Source: an uncultured Chloroflexota bacterium (GTDB taxonomy: Bacteria > Chloroflexota > Dehalococcoidia > UBA2247 > RBG-13-53-26). From it: 8,205 bases of DNA. A program made the translations under genes and the position numbers. The first letter of the stretch is position 1; every line of letters begins with the position of its first letter. Positions 6,345-8,205 of this stretch are shown here, one piece after another. The stretch covers positions 1 through 8,205 of the forward strand of contig CALMBS010000392.1 of assembly GCA_937860285.1 (NCBI GenBank), read 5' to 3'. The notes beneath the pieces are model-generated. The model ran no database searches and was not told where the DNA came from. It saw nothing but the letters and a program-made list of their open reading frames with translations.

Positions 6345-6530
6345 TCAGAACGCGTCTGCCTCGCCGGACAGCCGCCGCAGCACCCGGCAGATGGCCAGGG
6401 TCACCCACAGCCGCGTCTCCCTCTTCCGGGAGGCCTCCGACTCGCGGGCTTCAGAACGGGCATAGGTCACCCTCCACAGGCCGTCCGGCTCCTGGTGCTC
6501 GGTCAGCCAGGCGGCGGCCTTCCGGACCAT
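6345..6530 (-). pseudogene. Frame-shifted C-terminal end of the cyclase-like repeat protein
   Basis: This frame continues the upstream protein with 61 residues (MVRKAAAWLTEHQEPDGLW at its start, SGEADAF at its end) and ends in TGA at 6345. It carries a QW-like motif, EHQEPDGLW, matching the motifs upstream. It has no ribosome binding site fitting an independent gene. A single base missing around 6531-6535 (GAGGAATGG) explains the break, and restoring it would give one 340-residue protein. Whether the deletion is real or a sequencing error cannot be told here. Confidence 0.75.
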
Positions 6531-7366
6531 TCCTCGTCCTTCGTCAGACCGATCAGCGAGACCGAGTCCAGCGCCGAGACCAGGCTGCTCCACCAGTAGG
6601 GGTAGTCGAACCGGAGCCAGTAGCCGGCCGCCTTCATGGAGGTGTAGCGGTCCGCCTGGAAGAACCGGGATGCCAGCAGATGGGCCGCCGTCCGGGCGGC
6701 CTCCGAATGCCGGTACCGGGGGTGAACGGCGAAGGCCCGCAGCACCATGCCGGTCCAGTTGTGGGAGAAGGGACGGGAGCGGTCCGGCTGCAGCGGCTCG
6801 GCGTACCCGGTGGTCAGACGATACTGAGTGGCCCGGTCCAGCTTGTGCGTGATCATGGGGATGGACCATCCGCCGTCGTCCTGCCGTATGGCCAGCAGCC
6901 ACCGGAACCCCTTTTCTATCCGCGGGTCGTCGGCATAGCCGGCCTGGATGAGCAGGGACATGATGGCCCCGGTGTAGTAGGTGGCATACTGGTTGGCCAG
7001 GATGCCGCGGATGTCGCCCTCCCGGCTCTGGCAGGAGAACAGGAACTCCGCGGCCTTCTCCGCCCGGGGATGCCGGCGGCTGAGCTGGTACTGCTCCACC
7101 AGGAAACGGAAGTTCCTCCAGGTCTCGATCAGGGCGTAGTTGACCGCGGGGTGTCTCCCGACGCCGGGCCGGGGCCAGGACCCGTCGGGCTGCTGCTTTC
7201 GCAGGATCCTCTCCGCCCCGGGCAGATGCCAGAGACGGTCCGCCGGCCCCACGCGCTCCCCCAGCAGATCGCGCCGGGCCAGGTACGAGACGGCCTCGTT
7301 CCCCGAAGCCAGCAGCGGCGCCACGGGATCGTGCTTCAGCTCTTCCCGCCAGCCAGCCATCTTCAT
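6503..7366 (-). CDS. Prenyltransferase/squalene-cyclase-like alpha-alpha repeat protein (frameshifted)
   Basis: A soluble helical repeat protein resembling the alpha-barrel of terpene cyclases and prenyltransferases. The first 278 residues read cleanly, then the frame breaks and ends after EWSGRPPPG at 6503. QW-like motifs appear at about 52-64 (ERILRKQQPDGSW) and 153-167 (FRWLLAIRQDDGGW), with a degenerate copy at 108-121 and another in the next frame. There is no DXDD catalytic motif of squalene-hopene cyclase, no signal peptide and no membrane segment, so true cyclase activity is unlikely and the function is unknown. The ATG at 7366 overlaps the stop of the UvrA-like gene as ATGA and has GGAGGGC just upstream; the frame stays open further up to 7897, but that part only shadows the UvrA-like gene. 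The overlap implies co-translation with it. Confidence 0.8.
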   Translation of the reverse strand: MKMAGWREELKHDPVAPLLASGNEAVSYLARRDLLGERVGPADRLWHLPGAERILRKQQPDGSWPRPGVGRHPAVNYALIETWRNFRFLVEQYQLSRRHPRAEKAAEFLFSCQSREGDIRGILANQYATYYTGAIMSLLIQAGYADDPRIEKGFRWLLAIRQDDGGWSIPMITHKLDRATQYRLTTGYAEPLQPDRSRPFSHNWTGMVLRAFAVHPRYRHSEAARTAAHLLASRFFQADRYTSMKAAGYWLRFDYPYWWSSLVSALDSVSLIGLTKDEEWSGRPPPG

Positions 7367-8205
7367 CGCCCTCCGGCTGCCGGCAGCAGCTGCGCGAGGT
7401 ACCGCCCGGTCACGCTGTTCGCATTTCCAGCCGCCTGCTCCGGCGTGCCCTCGGCAATGATGTGGCCGCCGTTCTTTCCCCCACCCGGCCCCATGTCGAT
7501 GACCCAGTCTGCCCGCCTGATGACGTCGAGGTTGTGCTCGATGACGACCACGGTGTTGTGGTTCCGGGTGAGCTTCTGCAGGATGCTGACCAGCCGGTCG
7601 ATGTCGGCCATGTGCAGCCCGGTGGTTGGCTCGTCCAGGACGTAGAGGTGGCCCTTCTTGTGCAGCTCGGCGGCGATCTTGATCCGCTGCGCCTCCCCGC
7701 CGGACAGGCTGCTGAGCGCCTGGCCGATGCGCAGGTAGTCCAGCCCCACCTCGGCCAGGATGCCCAGGCGCCGCCTGATCTGGCGGTCCTCGAAGAGCTC
7801 GGCGGCCTCCAGAACGTTGAGGTTCAGGATGTCGAAGATGTTCAACCCTTTGTGCTGGAGCGCCAGGACCTCGTCCTTGAACCGCTGCCCGTTGCACTCG
7901 TCACAGGTCATCCGGATGTCGTCCAGGAAGTTCATCTCCAGGCTGATGAAGCCCATGCCCTTGCACTTCTCGCAGGCGCCGTCGGAGTTGAAGCTGAACA
8001 GGGAAGCGTCGGTCCCGGTGGCCCTGGCCAGCTCCTTCCGCATCAGGTCAAACACCCCGATGTAGGTCACCGGCGTGGAGCGCGAGGATCTGCCGGCGGG
8101 TGACTGGTCGATCACCACCGCCTTGGGGAAGAGGCCCACGAAGGTGTCATTGATCAGGCTGCTCTTGCCCGATCCGGCCACGCCTGTAACGCAGGTCAAT
8201 ACCCC
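7363..8205 (-). CDS. uvrA: UvrA-family ABC ATPase, C-terminal part (5' end outside window)
   Basis: The last 280 residues of a UvrA-type ATPase, the damage-sensing subunit of nucleotide excision repair or a paralog. In order it shows the Walker A of the second ATPase domain (GVAGSGKSS), the DQSPAGRSSRSTPVTYIGVFD segment, a CxxC-19-CxxC zinc module (CEKCKG...CDEC), the ABC signature LSSLSGGEAQRIKIA, Walker B YVLDEPTTGLH, and the switch region EHNLDVIRRADWVIDMGPGGG. Between Walker A and DQSP there are only a few residues (INDTFVGLFPKAVVI); standard UvrA has a longer insertion with an HxRIEG-type stretch there. This makes the short UvrA paralog class (UvrA2-like, found beside some drug-resistance genes) more likely than the housekeeping UvrA. 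The apparent start at 8199 is an internal leucine. Its stop overlaps the next gene's ATG. Confidence 0.92.
   Translation of the reverse strand, partial: GVLTCVTGVAGSGKSSLINDTFVGLFPKAVVIDQSPAGRSSRSTPVTYIGVFDLMRKELARATGTDASLFSFNSDGACEKCKGMGFISLEMNFLDDIRMTCDECNGQRFKDEVLALQHKGLNIFDILNLNVLEAAELFEDRQIRRRLGILAEVGLDYLRIGQALSSLSGGEAQRIKIAAELHKKGHLYVLDEPTTGLHMADIDRLVSILQKLTRNHNTVVVIEHNLDVIRRADWVIDMGPGGGKNGGHIIAEGTPEQAAGNANSVTGRYLAQLLPAAGGR

Noticed and set aside
6345..6530. Programmed frameshifting in the cyclase-like gene
   Set aside because: No slippery heptamer, stop-adjacent slip codon or stimulatory structure is evident near the junction; a deletion or sequencing error is simpler.
7367..7897. N-terminal extension of the cyclase-like protein up to 7897
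   Set aside because: This stretch overlaps the strongly conserved UvrA-like frame and reads as Arg/Gly/Ala-rich shadow sequence; the ATGA overlap at 7366 is the natural start.

Overview
The window is GC-rich bacterial DNA holding a one-directional block of mostly housekeeping genes, all on the minus strand. In transcription order (right to left) it contains: the C-terminal part of a UvrA-family ATPase, a frameshifted prenyltransferase/squalene-cyclase-like repeat protein, prfB (release factor 2, with its programmed frameshift), radC, dapF, dapL, hflX, and a tyrosine recombinase that runs off the left edge. Using the DapL route to diaminopimelate together with a small cyclase-repeat protein suggests a deep-branching bacterium such as Chloroflexota (Dehalococcoidia-like). 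This placement is an inference from gene content only; there is no rRNA or tRNA in the window.

Layout. (1) 8205-6345: the UvrA-like gene and the cyclase-like gene are joined by an ATGA stop/start overlap; the second gene loses its frame near 6531-6535. (2) 6344-6219: a short non-coding gap with a possible -10 box, an 18-bp perfect palindrome and the prfB ribosome binding site. (3) 6218-2399: prfB, radC, dapF and dapL form a tight operon in which every junction is a 4-base ATGA overlap. (4) 2398-2278: an array of TTATGTCAA-type repeats that contains a perfect TTGACA box pointing at hflX. (5) 2277-1141: hflX, whose best-supported start is an ATA codon behind a strong Shine-Dalgarno sequence. 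(6) 1140-850: a second repeat array, with TTTCGCAAA-type units every 27-28 bp and no credible gene. (7) 849-1: the Xer-type recombinase, cut off before its catalytic tyrosine.

How the genes fit together. DapL and DapF catalyse consecutive steps (tetrahydrodipicolinate to LL-DAP, then to meso-DAP). prfB and hflX act at the ribosome; radC and the UvrA-like gene are DNA-repair-type families. The overlaps suggest translational coupling rather than one pathway. The less ordinary content lies in the two repeat arrays that bracket hflX. They share a related core in opposite orientation and look like transposase-free insertion-sequence ends. I found no CRISPR array, no intact mobile element and no clearly new multi-gene system.
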